Below are positions 8,327-17,010 of a DNA stretch of 64,000 bases, in pieces. Source of the stretch: Streptomyces ochraceiscleroticus (GTDB lineage: Bacteria; Actinomycetota; Actinomycetes; Streptomycetales; Streptomycetaceae); assembly GCF_000720485.1 (NCBI RefSeq), contig NZ_JOAX01000011.1, forward strand, positions 1 to 64,000. The letters are read 5' to 3'. Numbering within the stretch: position 1 is the first letter of the stretch; every line of letters begins with the position of its first letter. The position numbers were made by a program, and so were the translations under genes. The notes beneath the pieces were generated by a model. The model searched no databases, was not told the DNA's origin, and worked only from the letters and a program-made list of their open reading frames with translations.

Positions 8327-10054
8327 TCAGAGACCGATCTCGGTCTCGAACTCGGCGGCCTCCAGGATCTGCTTGACCGTGGTCAGGTAGCGGGCGGCGT
8401 CCGCGCCGTCCACCAGACGGTGGTCGTAGGAGAGCGACAGGTAGGTCATGTTGCGCACCGCGATGGTCTCGCCCAGCTCCGGGTGGTCCACGACCACCGG
8501 GCGCTTGACGGTGGCACCGATGCCCAGGATGGCGACCTGGTTCGGCGGCACGATGACCGTGTCGAACAGCGCACCGCGCGAGCCGGTGTTGCTGATCGTG
8601 AAGCTCGCACCCGACAGGTCGTCCGGGCTGATCTTGCTCTCGCGGACCTTGCCGGCCAGCTCGGCGGTCTTCTTGGCGATGCCCGCGATGTTCAGGTCGC
8701 CGGCGCCCTTGATGACCGGGGTCATCAGGCCCTTCTCGTTGTCCACCGCGATTCCGACGTTCTCGGAGTCGAAGTACGAGATGGTGCCCTCGTCCTCGTT
8801 GATCCGGGCGTTGATGACCGGGTGGGCCTTCAGCGCCTGGACGGCGGCCTTGACGAAGAACGGCATCGGGGACAGCTTGACGCCCTCACGCGCCGCGAAG
8901 CCGGCCTTGGCCTTCTCGCGCATCCGCATGATCTTGGTGATGTCCACCTCGACCACGGAGGTGAGCTGCGCCTGGCCGTGCAGGGCCTTCATCATGTTGT
9001 CGCCGATGACCTTGCGCATCCGCGGCATCTTGACGGTCTGGCCACGCAGCGGCGAGACCTCCAGCGCCGGCGTCTTGGGCGCGGCGGAGGCGGCCGGGGC
9101 GGCAGCGGCCGGAGCAGCGGTCTTCGCGGCCTCGGCGGCGGCGATGACGTCCTGCTTGCGGATGCGGCCACCGACGCCGGTGCCCTTGACCGAGCCGAGG
9201 TCCACGCCGCTCTCCTGGGCCAGCTTGCGGACCAGGGGGGTGACGTAGGCGCCGTCGGGCTCACCGGCGGGGGCGGCCGGGGTGACGGGGGCGGGCTGCG
9301 CGGCGGGGGCCGGAGCCGGAGCCGGGGCCTCAGCGGCCGGGGCAGCCGGAGCGGCCGGAGCCGGCGCCGGGGCGGGCTCGGGCTGCGGGGCCGGGGCGGG
9401 CTGCTCGGCGGCGGGCGCCGGAGCGGCCGGGGCCGGAGCGGCCGCGGGGGCAGCGCCGGCCGCACCGATGACGGCGAGCTTGGCGCCGACCTCGGCGGTC
9501 TCGTCCTCGCCCACCACGATCTCCAGCAGGGTGCCGGAGGCCGGGGCCGGGATCTCGGTGTCGACCTTGTCGGTGGAGACCTCGAGCAGCGGCTCGTCGG
9601 CCTCGACGGACTCGCCGACCTCCTTCAGCCACCGGGTGACGGTGCCCTCGGTGACCGACTCGCCCAGCGCGGGCAGGACGACGTCGGTGCCCTCGGCGGA
9701 GCCGGCGGCCGGAGCGGCGGGGGCCTCGGCGGCCGGGGCCGGGGCGGCCTCGGGCTCGGGCTGCGCGGCGGGGGCCTCAGCAGCGGCCGGGGCCGGAGCC
9801 TCGGCAGGCGCGCCGGAGCCGTCGTCGATAATGGCCAGCTCGGCGCCGACCTCGACGGTCTCGTCCTCGGCGACCTTGATGGACGCCAGGACGCCGGCCG
9901 CGGGGGCGGGGATCTCGGTGTCGACCTTGTCGGTCGACACCTCGAGCAGGGGCTCGTCGGCCTCGACGCGCTCACCCTCGGCCTTGAGCCAGCGGGTGAC
10001 GGTGCCCTCGGTGACGCTCTCGCCGAGCGCCGGAAGGGTTACGGAAACCGCCAT
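8327..10054 (-). CDS. sucB: 2-oxoglutarate/pyruvate dehydrogenase E2, dihydrolipoamide acyltransferase with two lipoyl domains
   Basis: A protein of 575 aa. Lipoyl domain 1 (residues about 1-76, Lys43 in STDKVDT) and lipoyl domain 2 (about 122-196, Lys163) are near-identical and lie exactly 120 residues apart. They are joined by long Ala/Pro/Glu linkers. A peripheral-subunit binding domain ([12 protein letters not shown], about 269-305) and the catalytic acyltransferase domain follow, with the active-site DHRLVDG near residue 544. Annotated homologues are called SucB, but in actinobacteria this E2 also serves AceE in a mixed PDH-ODH complex, which the aceE linkage supports. lpdA is 53 bp upstream in the same orientation, probably in one operon. 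Confidence 0.95.
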   Translation of the reverse strand: MAVSVTLPALGESVTEGTVTRWLKAEGERVEADEPLLEVSTDKVDTEIPAPAAGVLASIKVAEDETVEVGAELAIIDDGSGAPAEAPAPAAAEAPAAQPEPEAAPAPAAEAPAAPAAGSAEGTDVVLPALGESVTEGTVTRWLKEVGESVEADEPLLEVSTDKVDTEIPAPASGTLLEIVVGEDETAEVGAKLAVIGAAGAAPAAAPAPAAPAPAAEQPAPAPQPEPAPAPAPAAPAAPAAEAPAPAPAPAAQPAPVTPAAPAGEPDGAYVTPLVRKLAQESGVDLGSVKGTGVGGRIRKQDVIAAAEAAKTAAPAAAAPAASAAPKTPALEVSPLRGQTVKMPRMRKVIGDNMMKALHGQAQLTSVVEVDITKIMRMREKAKAGFAAREGVKLSPMPFFVKAAVQALKAHPVINARINEDEGTISYFDSENVGIAVDNEKGLMTPVIKGAGDLNIAGIAKKTAELAGKVRESKISPDDLSGASFTISNTGSRGALFDTVIVPPNQVAILGIGATVKRPVVVDHPELGETIAVRNMTYLSLSYDHRLVDGADAARYLTTVKQILEAAEFETEIGL

Positions 10055-10107
10055 GGTTTCAGTTGCTCCTAACGAATTGCGGGATGTGGTCGCGCCCGGA
10101 CTGGGGG

Positions 10108-11496
10108 TCAGTCGTGGGAGTGGAGGGGCTTGCCGGCCAGGGCCAGGTGGGCCTCGCCGAGCGCCTCGTTCTGCGTGGGGTGCGCGTGGATGAGCTGCGC
10201 AACCTCGGCCGGCAGAGCCTCCCAGTTGTAGACCAGCTGGGCTTCGCCGACCTGCTCGCCCATACGGTCACCGACCATGTGGACGCCGACCACGGCACCG
10301 TCCTTGACCTGGACGAGCTTGATCTCGCCCGCGGTCTTGAGGATCTTGCTCTTGCCGTTGCCCGCGAGGTTGTACTTCAGAGCGACGACCTTGTCGGCGC
10401 CGTACAGCTCCTTGGCCTTGGCCTCGGTGATACCGACCGAGGCGACCTCCGGGTGGCAGTACGTCACGCGCGGCACGCCGTCGTAGTCGATCGGCACGGT
10501 CTTCAGACCGGCCAGTCGCTCCGCAACCAGGATGCCCTCCGCGAAGCCGACGTGCGCGAGCTGGAGCGTGGGGACGAGGTCACCGACGGCGGAGATCGTC
10601 TCCACGTTCGTCCGCATGTACTCGTCGACGAGGACGTAGCCGCGGTCCATGGCGACCCCGGCCTCCTCGTAACCGAGACCCTGGGAGACGGGGCCGCGGC
10701 CGATCGCGACCAGCAGCACCTCCGCCTCGAAGGTCTTGCCGTCGGCAAGGGTGACCTTGACGCCGTTCTCGGTGTACTCGGCCTTCTCGAAGAAGGTGCC
10801 GAGGTTGAACTTGATGCCCCGCTTGCGGAAGGCGCGCTCCAGCAGCTTGGAGCTGTTCTCGTCCTCGACCGGGACGAGGTGCTTGAGGCCCTCGATCACG
10901 GTGACGTCGGTGCCGAAGGACTTCCACGCCGAGGCGAACTCGACGCCGATGACGCCGCCGCCCAGGATGATCGCGGACTCCGGCACGCGGTCCAGCGTCA
11001 GCGCGTGGTCCGAGGAGATGATGCGGTTGCCGTCGATCTCCAGACCCGGCAGCGACTTCGGCACGGAGCCGGTCGCCAGCAGGATGTGGCGGCCCTGGAC
11101 GGTCTGGCCGTTCACGTCGACGGACGTGGGGGAGGACAGCCGGCCCTCACCCTCGATGTAGGTCACCTTGCGGGAGGCGACCAGACCCTGCAGACCCTTG
11201 TACAGACCCGAGATGACCTCGTCCTTGTACTTGTGGACCCCGGCGATGTCGATGCCCTCGAACGAGGTCTTGACACCGAACTGGGCGGCCTCACGGGCCT
11301 GGTCCGCGATCTCACCGGCGTGCAGCAGCGCCTTGGTGGGGATGCAGCCGTTGTGCAGGCAGGTGCCGCCGAGCTTGTTCTTCTCGATCAGGGCGACGTC
11401 CAGGCCGAGCTGCGCACCGCGCAGGGCAGCCGCGTAGCCGCCGCTACCGCCTCCGAGAATCACTAGGTCGAAAACGGTGCTGGCGTCGTTCGCCAC
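10108..11496 (-). CDS. lpdA: Dihydrolipoyl dehydrogenase (E3)
   Basis: A FAD-dependent disulfide oxidoreductase of 462 aa that reoxidises dihydrolipoyl groups and passes electrons to NAD+. The FAD-binding [10 protein letters not shown] (15-24), the redox pair Cys46/Cys51 in [13 protein letters not shown], the NAD-binding [11 protein letters not shown] and the C-terminal catalytic HAHPTQNE are all present. The GTG at 11496 was chosen because GGAGG lies 7 nt upstream and homologues begin [10 protein letters not shown]; longer in-frame extensions look non-coding. It is followed by sucB, giving an lpdA-sucB unit. Confidence 0.95.
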   Translation of the reverse strand: MANDASTVFDLVILGGGSGGYAAALRGAQLGLDVALIEKNKLGGTCLHNGCIPTKALLHAGEIADQAREAAQFGVKTSFEGIDIAGVHKYKDEVISGLYKGLQGLVASRKVTYIEGEGRLSSPTSVDVNGQTVQGRHILLATGSVPKSLPGLEIDGNRIISSDHALTLDRVPESAIILGGGVIGVEFASAWKSFGTDVTVIEGLKHLVPVEDENSSKLLERAFRKRGIKFNLGTFFEKAEYTENGVKVTLADGKTFEAEVLLVAIGRGPVSQGLGYEEAGVAMDRGYVLVDEYMRTNVETISAVGDLVPTLQLAHVGFAEGILVAERLAGLKTVPIDYDGVPRVTYCHPEVASVGITEAKAKELYGADKVVALKYNLAGNGKSKILKTAGEIKLVQVKDGAVVGVHMVGDRMGEQVGEAQLVYNWEALPAEVAQLIHAHPTQNEALGEAHLALAGKPLHSHD

Positions 11497-11744
11497 GTCA
11501 CGTCCTCCATGCATGGGTACGCCGGAGCCGGTCTCCGATGACCGGACGGCGGCTGTTGTTCGGCCGCTAGTACTTCGGCCCTGGGTAAGGGGGGCCCTGT
11601 CCTGCCGAGCCCCATCTTCGCACTTGTTGAACACGGGCGGGACGGCGGGCCGGGCCCGGGGCCCGCCGATCGGCTGCCCGGACGGGTTACGCAGCCGTAC
11701 GGACCTACGGATTTCGTCGAGAGCGAACACCTGTCCGCGCCCGC
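11497..11744. other. Upstream region of lpdA, no gene
   Basis: The 327-bp gap between lpdA and pepA holds the lpdA leader and, near pepA, a terminator hairpin. No coding region with plausible codon use is visible here. The lpdA promoter presumably lies in this stretch, but I could not pick convincing -35/-10 boxes. Confidence 0.5.
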
Positions 11745-11782
11745 ACGAACGGCCCCGCGCGCGGAGCCCGGGGCCGTTTCGT
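11745..11782 (-). terminator. pepA terminator hairpin
   Basis: ACGAACGGCCCC (11745-11756) pairs with GGGGCCGTTTCGT (11770-11782) with one bulged base, 42 bp beyond the pepA stop codon. Confidence 0.6.
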
Positions 11783-11823
11783 TGCACTGCGTCCGCAGCA
11801 GGTCGGAGCCTGGGTACAGGCTC

Positions 11824-13353
11824 TCAGAGCAGGTCGCCCGCGGCGGTGCGCTCGGCGAGCCGGACCAGGGTGCGGACCGCGGAGCCGGTGCCGCCCTTGG
11901 GGGTGTAGCCGTAGGGCGCGCCCTCGTGGAAGGCCGGGCCCGCGATGTCGAGGTGCGCCCAGGTGATGCCCTCGCCGACGAACTCCTGGAGGAAGAGGCC
12001 GGCGACCAGGCCGCCGCCCATCCGCTCGCCCATGTTCGCGATGTCGGCGACCGGGGAGTCCATGCCCTTGCGCAGCTCGGCGGGCATCGGCATCGGCCAG
12101 GACTGCTCGCCGACCTCGGTGGCGATCTCGTGGACCGAGGTGCGGAAGGCGTCGTCGTTGGCCATGATGCCGAAGGTGCGATTGCCCAGCGCCAGTACCA
12201 TCGCGCCGGTCAGCGTCGCGACGTCGACGATCGCGTCCGGGGTCTCCTCGGAGGCGCGGGTGATCGCGTCGGCGAGGACGAGGCGGCCCTCGGCGTCGGT
12301 GTTCAGCACCTCGACGGTCTTGCCGCTGTACATGGTCAGCACGTCGCCGGGGCGGGTGGCCGAGCCCGACGGCATGTTCTCGGCGAGCGCGAGCCAGCCG
12401 GTGACGTTGACCGGGAGGTCCAGGCGGGCTGCGGTGACGACCGCGGAGAGCACGGCGGCGGCGCCGCTCATGTCGCACTTCATCGTCTCGTTGTGGCCGG
12501 CCGGCTTCAGGGAGATGCCGCCCGAGTCGTAGGTGATGCCCTTGCCGACCAGCGCCAGGTGCTTCTTCGCCTTGGCGTGGGTGTGGCTGATCTTCACCAG
12601 CCGGGGCGGGTTCTCCGAGCCCTGGCCGACGCCCATGAGGCCGCCGTAGCCGCCCTTCTTGAGCGCCTTCTCGTCCAGCACCTCGACCTTGAGGCCGTAC
12701 TCCTTGCCCGCGGCCTGCGCCTCGGCGGCGAAGGTCTTGGGGGTGAGGCCGTTGGAGGGGGTGTTGATCAGGTCGCGGGCGCGGTTGATCTCCGCGGCCA
12801 GCGCCTGCGCACGCTCGGCGGCGGCCTTGTGGGCCTTGTCGCGCGGCTTGGCACCCAGAACGGCGATGTCGGCCAGCGGTGCGGACTTGTCCGCGCCCTT
12901 CTTGGCGTCACCGTTGCTGCTGCGGTAGGCGGTGAAGCTGTACGCGCCGAGCAGCGCGCCCTCGGAGACCGCGGCGACCGCGTCGGCGTCCGCGACGGGC
13001 AGCGCGAAGGCGGCCTTCTTCGTGCCGGTCAGCGCACGCGCGGCGGCACCGGCGGCGCGGCGCAGCGCCTCGTTGTCGTAACTCTTGCCCTCGGCCGGGG
13101 CCTCGCCCAGACCGACCGCCAGCACGACCGGCGCCTTGAGCCCGGAGCCGCCCGGGACCTTGGTCACCTCGCCCTCGGCGCCGCTCGCGCCCAGGGTCTC
13201 CAGGACGTCGGCGAGCCTGCCGTCGAAGGCCGTCTCCACGGCCTCGGCGCCGGGCGCGACGACGGGGCCCTTGGCGCCCTTGACGAGGCCGACGACAACG
13301 GCGTCCGCGCGCAGCGTCGCGGCGGATGAAGTACTGAGGGTCAGTGCAGTCAC
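11824..13353 (-). CDS. pepA: Leucyl aminopeptidase (cytosol aminopeptidase, M17)
   Basis: A protein of 509 aa that removes N-terminal residues from peptides with two metal ions. The M17 signature NTDAEGRL is present, together with the metal-binding and catalytic stretches LVGKGITYDSGGISLKP and ETMKCDMSGAAAVL. The N-terminal part (about 1-180) is the variable macrodomain-like region. The GTG at 13353 gives the expected start MTALTLSTSSA; only a weak ribosome binding site (AGGACC) precedes it. It is monocistronic by spacing. Confidence 0.95.
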   Translation of the reverse strand: MTALTLSTSSAATLRADAVVVGLVKGAKGPVVAPGAEAVETAFDGRLADVLETLGASGAEGEVTKVPGGSGLKAPVVLAVGLGEAPAEGKSYDNEALRRAAGAAARALTGTKKAAFALPVADADAVAAVSEGALLGAYSFTAYRSSNGDAKKGADKSAPLADIAVLGAKPRDKAHKAAAERAQALAAEINRARDLINTPSNGLTPKTFAAEAQAAGKEYGLKVEVLDEKALKKGGYGGLMGVGQGSENPPRLVKISHTHAKAKKHLALVGKGITYDSGGISLKPAGHNETMKCDMSGAAAVLSAVVTAARLDLPVNVTGWLALAENMPSGSATRPGDVLTMYSGKTVEVLNTDAEGRLVLADAITRASEETPDAIVDVATLTGAMVLALGNRTFGIMANDDAFRTSVHEIATEVGEQSWPMPMPAELRKGMDSPVADIANMGERMGGGLVAGLFLQEFVGEGITWAHLDIAGPAFHEGAPYGYTPKGGTGSAVRTLVRLAERTAAGDLL

Positions 13354-13669
13354 GGTATTGAAGGTCCTGTTCCGTCCGGGGATCCATGAGCGCTCGTGGC
13401 GCTGCTGGCGCCGAGCCTACGCTCGGGTGCCCTGCCCGGTCCCGCCCGATGCCATACCCGTTCCCCCTTCCGACCGGCCGAATTGCCGCCCCGCGAAGCG
13501 AACTCCCTTGGTTGTGCCGGGACTTGGGTGACTACGGGGTGGTATGGCGGATTTATCCGGAGGATGGGCCGCCGGATGTCGCCGCGGCCGGGCAACCACC
13601 CACCGGTGATCACCGTCCCTGAAGGCGGAGCGCGGCACCGCGCCGCGTCGCAGACAGGAGAGCCGGTAC
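13354..13669. other. Divergent intergenic region pepA / GH114 gene
   Basis: A 316-bp gap between two divergent starts. It contains the GACAGGAGAG ribosome binding site of the GH114 gene at its right end. I see no conserved gene, tRNA or strong dyad; both promoters should lie here. Confidence 0.5.
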
Positions 13670-14488
13670 ATGAGACGGCCGTTCACCCACGCCCTCGGCC
13701 TGGTCACGCTGCTGCTGGCCCTCGCCACGGCCTGTACGACGGCTCCGCCCGGGGAGGGCGGCGGGGACGGGACGGACCGGGCGCGGGGCGCGCGCTGGCA
13801 GCCGAAGCCCGGTACGGACTGGCAGTGGCAGCTCAGCGGCCGCCTCGACCGGAGCGTCGACGCGCCCGTCTACGACATCGAGGGCTTCGACCACAGCGCG
13901 GCCACCGTCGCCGGGCTGCACCGCCGCGACCGCAAGGTGATCTGTTACCTCAGCGTCGGCGCCTGGGAGGACTGGCGCCCGGACGCCGGCGACTTCCCGC
14001 GCTCCGTCATCGGCCGGTCCAACGGCTGGAAGGGCGAGCGGTGGCTGGACATCCGGCGGCTGGACGTGCTGGAACCGCTGCTGGCCGAGCGGTTCGACAT
14101 GTGCCGCGACAAGGGCTTCGACGCGATCGAGCCGGACAACGTCGACGGCTACGCCAACCGCTCCGGCTTCCCGCTGACCGCCGCCGACCAGCTCGAGTTC
14201 AACCGCATGGTGGCTCGCCTCGCGCACGAGCGCGGCATGGCGGTCGGCCTGAAGAACGACCTCGACCAGATCCCGGAGCTGGTGGGCGACTTCGACTTCG
14301 CGGTGAACGAGCAGTGCGCGCAGTACGACGAGTGCGAGCGGCTCACTCCGTTCGTCCGTGCGGGCAAGGCCGTCTTCCACGTGGAGTACGAGCTGCCGCC
14401 GGAGCGCTTCTGCGCGACGTCGCGGAAGCTGAAGCTCAGCTCGCTGCGGAAGGACATGGACCTGACGGCCTGGCGGCAGACCTGCTGA
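13670..14488 (+). CDS. Endo alpha-1,4 polygalactosaminidase-like GH114 lipoprotein
   Basis: A protein of 272 aa. The N-terminus is a lipoprotein signal peptide with lipobox LATAC (Cys22 or so), followed by a short Gly/Arg linker. The remainder matches the TM1410/GH114 glycosidase fold: ICYLSVGAWEDWRPD, DAIEPDNVDGYANRSGF, GLKNDLDQIPELV and a conserved NEQCAQYDEC. The two acidic residues in EPDNVD are candidate catalytic residues. It probably acts outside the membrane on a galactosamine-containing polymer; the natural substrate in streptomycetes is unknown. The ATG at 13670 follows a good AGGAGA ribosome binding site. Confidence 0.88.
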   Translation: MRRPFTHALGLVTLLLALATACTTAPPGEGGGDGTDRARGARWQPKPGTDWQWQLSGRLDRSVDAPVYDIEGFDHSAATVAGLHRRDRKVICYLSVGAWEDWRPDAGDFPRSVIGRSNGWKGERWLDIRRLDVLEPLLAERFDMCRDKGFDAIEPDNVDGYANRSGFPLTAADQLEFNRMVARLAHERGMAVGLKNDLDQIPELVGDFDFAVNEQCAQYDECERLTPFVRAGKAVFHVEYELPPERFCATSRKLKLSSLRKDMDLTAWRQTC

Positions 14489-14505
14489 GCCGGTGAGCGG
14501 CGGCG

Positions 14506-15309
14506 TCAGCCGAGGGCCAGCACCACGATGGTCACCAGCCCGGCCGTCTCCGCCAGTCCGCCGAACACATCACCCGTCACGCCGCCGAAGCGCCGCACGC
14601 AGTGCCGCAGCAGTACCTCGCCGGCGGCGAGACCGAGGAGGACCGCGACGGCCGTGTGCAGGGCGCCGTACGCGCCTCCGTACGCCCCGAGACCGGCCAG
14701 TACGGCCAGGGCGGCCAGTACGGCGACCGCCGCCCGGCGTACGGGGACCGTCCCCGCCACCGCGGCGCCCAGTCCCTCCGGACGGGCCGCCGGCACGCCC
14801 GTCCGGGAGGCGAGGGTGAGGGCGAGGCGGGCCGTGACCGCGCCGGCCACGGCCGCCGCAGCGCCCGACGCCCAGCCCGCCGCGTACAGCTCGTGGAGCG
14901 CCGCGACCTGCGCGAGCAGCGCCAGGAGGAGCACGATCACACCGAACGGGCCGATGTCGGACTGCTTCATGATGCGCAGCGCGTCGTCCGCCGGCTTGCC
15001 GCTGCCCAGCCCGTCGGCGGTGTCCGCGAGCCCGTCCAGATGCAGGCCGCGGGTGAGCGCGGCCGGTACCGCGACCGTGCCGACGGCGGCGAGCAGGGGT
15101 CCGCCGCCGAGCAGGAGCAGTCCCGCGCCGAGTGCTGCCGCACAGAGTCCGACGACCAGCCCGGCGAGCGGTGCGCAGAGCATGCCGCCGCGGGCCGTCT
15201 CGCGGTCCCAGCGGGTCAGCGGTACGGGGAGCACGGTCAGGGTGCCGAATGCGAATCGCAGTGCGTCTGTGGGGGTCGGGGCGGCCGGTCGGTCGGTGGT
15301 GTCGCTCAC
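14506..15309 (-). CDS. cobS: Adenosylcobinamide-GDP ribazoletransferase (cobalamin synthase)
   Basis: An integral membrane protein of 267 aa that joins adenosylcobinamide-GDP to alpha-ribazole, the last step of the nucleotide-loop pathway. The family hallmark TRGLHLDGLADTADGL (residues about 86-101) and the following MKQSDIGPFG are intact, as is the C-terminal FGGVTGDVFGG. Several Ala/Leu-rich segments span the membrane. The start is GTG at 15309 without a clear ribosome binding site. It lies downstream of cobT and cobU on the same strand. Confidence 0.93.
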   Translation of the reverse strand: MSDTTDRPAAPTPTDALRFAFGTLTVLPVPLTRWDRETARGGMLCAPLAGLVVGLCAAALGAGLLLLGGGPLLAAVGTVAVPAALTRGLHLDGLADTADGLGSGKPADDALRIMKQSDIGPFGVIVLLLALLAQVAALHELYAAGWASGAAAAVAGAVTARLALTLASRTGVPAARPEGLGAAVAGTVPVRRAAVAVLAALAVLAGLGAYGGAYGALHTAVAVLLGLAAGEVLLRHCVRRFGGVTGDVFGGLAETAGLVTIVVLALG

Positions 15310-15458
15310 CGCGGCAGGCTAACCGTGGCCGGCGCGCCGGTGCGGAGTCGGGGGTGCCCCGACGGGACCGTTGCCGGGTGCGGCGCCGTTGTGGCTGGGC
15401 GCGCCCACGCGGCGGAGCCGCATATCGACACGCCCCGCGCCCCTGGCGGGGCGCGTGC

Positions 15459-16523
15459 TCACTCCTTCGTGGACTCCTCGGGGCGTACCGGGAGTTCCGC
15501 CGCCAAGGACGCCGCGGCCTGGACCAGCGGCAGTGCCAGGAGCGCGCCCGTGCCCTCGCCGGCCGTGACGCCGTGGTCGAGCAGCGGGGTCAGCGCGATC
15601 CGGTCCAGCGCCTTGGCCTGCGCCGGCTCGCCGCCGGCCTGCCCGGCCACCCACCAGTCCGGCGCGCGGAACGCGATCCGCTGCGCCACCAGCGCGCAGG
15701 CGGCGGAGACCACGCCGTCCAGGATCACCGGCGTCCGGCGCACCGCGCTCTGCAGCAGGAAGCCGGTGGCCGCGGTCAGATCGGCGCCCGCGGTCGTGGC
15801 CAGCAGCGCGAGCTGGTCGCCCAGTACCGGACGGGCCCGGCGCAGCGCGTCGCGGATCGCCGCGCACTTGCGCATCCAGGCCAGGTCGTCGATGCCGGCG
15901 CCGCCGCGCCCGGTGACCACCGAGGCGTCGGTGCCGCACAGCGCGGCGATCAGGGCGCCGGCCGCCGTGGTGCCGCCCACGCTCAGATCGCCGAGCACGA
16001 CCAGATCCGTACCGGCGTCCGCCTCCTCGTCGGCGATCGCCATGCCCGCGCGGAACGCCTGCTCGGTCTCCTCGGCGGTCAGCGCGTCCTCGATGTCGAT
16101 CCGCCCGGAGCCGCGCCGCACGCGGTGCCGGGTGACGTCCTCGGGCAGCTCGCCGGGGTCGCAGTCCAGGGCCATGTCGACCACGCGCGGCGGGGCGTCG
16201 AACCGCCGCGCCAGCACCGCCGCCGGGCTCGTCCCGTCCAGTACCCCGCGCACCAGCTCCGCCGCGCTGCCCGCGGGGCGGCCCGAGACGCCCAGCCCGG
16301 CCACCCCGTGATCGCCCGCGAACAGCACCGTACGGACCCGGTCGAGGGGCCGGACCGGAACCTGCTGCTGCACGGCGGCCAGCCAGTCGCCCAGCTCGTC
16401 CAGGCGGCCCAGCGCGGCAGGGCGCACGAGGCGGCGCTCCCGCCGCTCCTCGGCGTCCCGGCGCAGGCCGCCGTCGGGGCGCTCGATCAGGTTCGAGAAG
16501 TCATCGAGGTTCAGGGCGCTCAT
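15459..16523 (-). CDS. cobT: Nicotinate-nucleotide--dimethylbenzimidazole phosphoribosyltransferase
   Basis: A protein of 354 aa that makes alpha-ribazole phosphate from 5,6-dimethylbenzimidazole and nicotinate mononucleotide. Recognisable stretches are LFAGDHGVAGLGVS, LSVGGTTAAGALIAAL, GRGGAGIDDL and the C-terminal GEGTGALLAL carrying the catalytic Glu of the family. The ATG at 16523 matches the usual MSALNLDDFSNLIERPDGG start; a longer frame upstream is Arg/Cys-rich and unlikely. It lies between cobS and a short methyltransferase-like gene in the cobU-cobT-cobS run. Confidence 0.93.
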   Translation of the reverse strand: MSALNLDDFSNLIERPDGGLRRDAEERRERRLVRPAALGRLDELGDWLAAVQQQVPVRPLDRVRTVLFAGDHGVAGLGVSGRPAGSAAELVRGVLDGTSPAAVLARRFDAPPRVVDMALDCDPGELPEDVTRHRVRRGSGRIDIEDALTAEETEQAFRAGMAIADEEADAGTDLVVLGDLSVGGTTAAGALIAALCGTDASVVTGRGGAGIDDLAWMRKCAAIRDALRRARPVLGDQLALLATTAGADLTAATGFLLQSAVRRTPVILDGVVSAACALVAQRIAFRAPDWWVAGQAGGEPAQAKALDRIALTPLLDHGVTAGEGTGALLALPLVQAAASLAAELPVRPEESTKE

Positions 16524-16533
16524 TCGGCGCAGG

Positions 16534-16947
16534 TTACCGGGAACGCCGCCCTCGGTGCGCGGACGGCCGGTACCGCCGCCGGAGCGGGGCCTCCAGCAGC
16601 AGCGCCGCGCCCGGCAGCCGGCGCGCGCACAGGGCACGCAGCTCGCGCAGCGCCCCGGCGGCGGGCGGCGGCCCGAAGACGAGGACCAGGACGCCGAGCG
16701 CGGGGCGGGCGACGGCGGCGGGCCACTGGGGCCCGGTGGCCCGGCCGGTGAGGGTGCGCCACCGGGGACCGTCCGGCAGCAGCATCCGGCGCAGCGCGGC
16801 GGTCGCCGGCTCCTCGACGGTCAGCCAGCGCAACTGCCCGTTGTCCACCCGCCAGAAGCCGGTGTCCAGGCCCTCCCCGAGCGCCACGACCGTGGCCTGC
16901 GGACGGTCCCGCAGATAGCGGCGCACCGCCTCGTCGAACGGTTCCAT
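16534..16947 (-). CDS. Short class I SAM methyltransferase-like protein, possible remnant
   Basis: A protein of 137 aa. VVALGEGLDTGFWRVDNGQL followed by RWLTVEEPATAALRRMLLP strongly resembles the SAM-binding core of the TcmP/leucine-carboxyl-methyltransferase (PPM1-like) family. Those proteins are about 270 aa and have some 70 residues before this motif; here only about 20 remain, and the Arg-rich C-terminus ends early. A truncated paralogue, a decayed gene or a minimal conserved protein are all possible. It sits 10 bp from cobT and 63 bp from cobU in the same direction. Confidence 0.55.
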   Translation of the reverse strand: MEPFDEAVRRYLRDRPQATVVALGEGLDTGFWRVDNGQLRWLTVEEPATAALRRMLLPDGPRWRTLTGRATGPQWPAAVARPALGVLVLVFGPPPAAGALRELRALCARRLPGAALLLEAPLRRRYRPSAHRGRRSR

Positions 16948-17010
16948 GCCGTCAGGTGACGGTACGGAAGGCCGTCCGGCAAGCGGGACACGGGCCGCCG
17001 CCCGCGCGCG

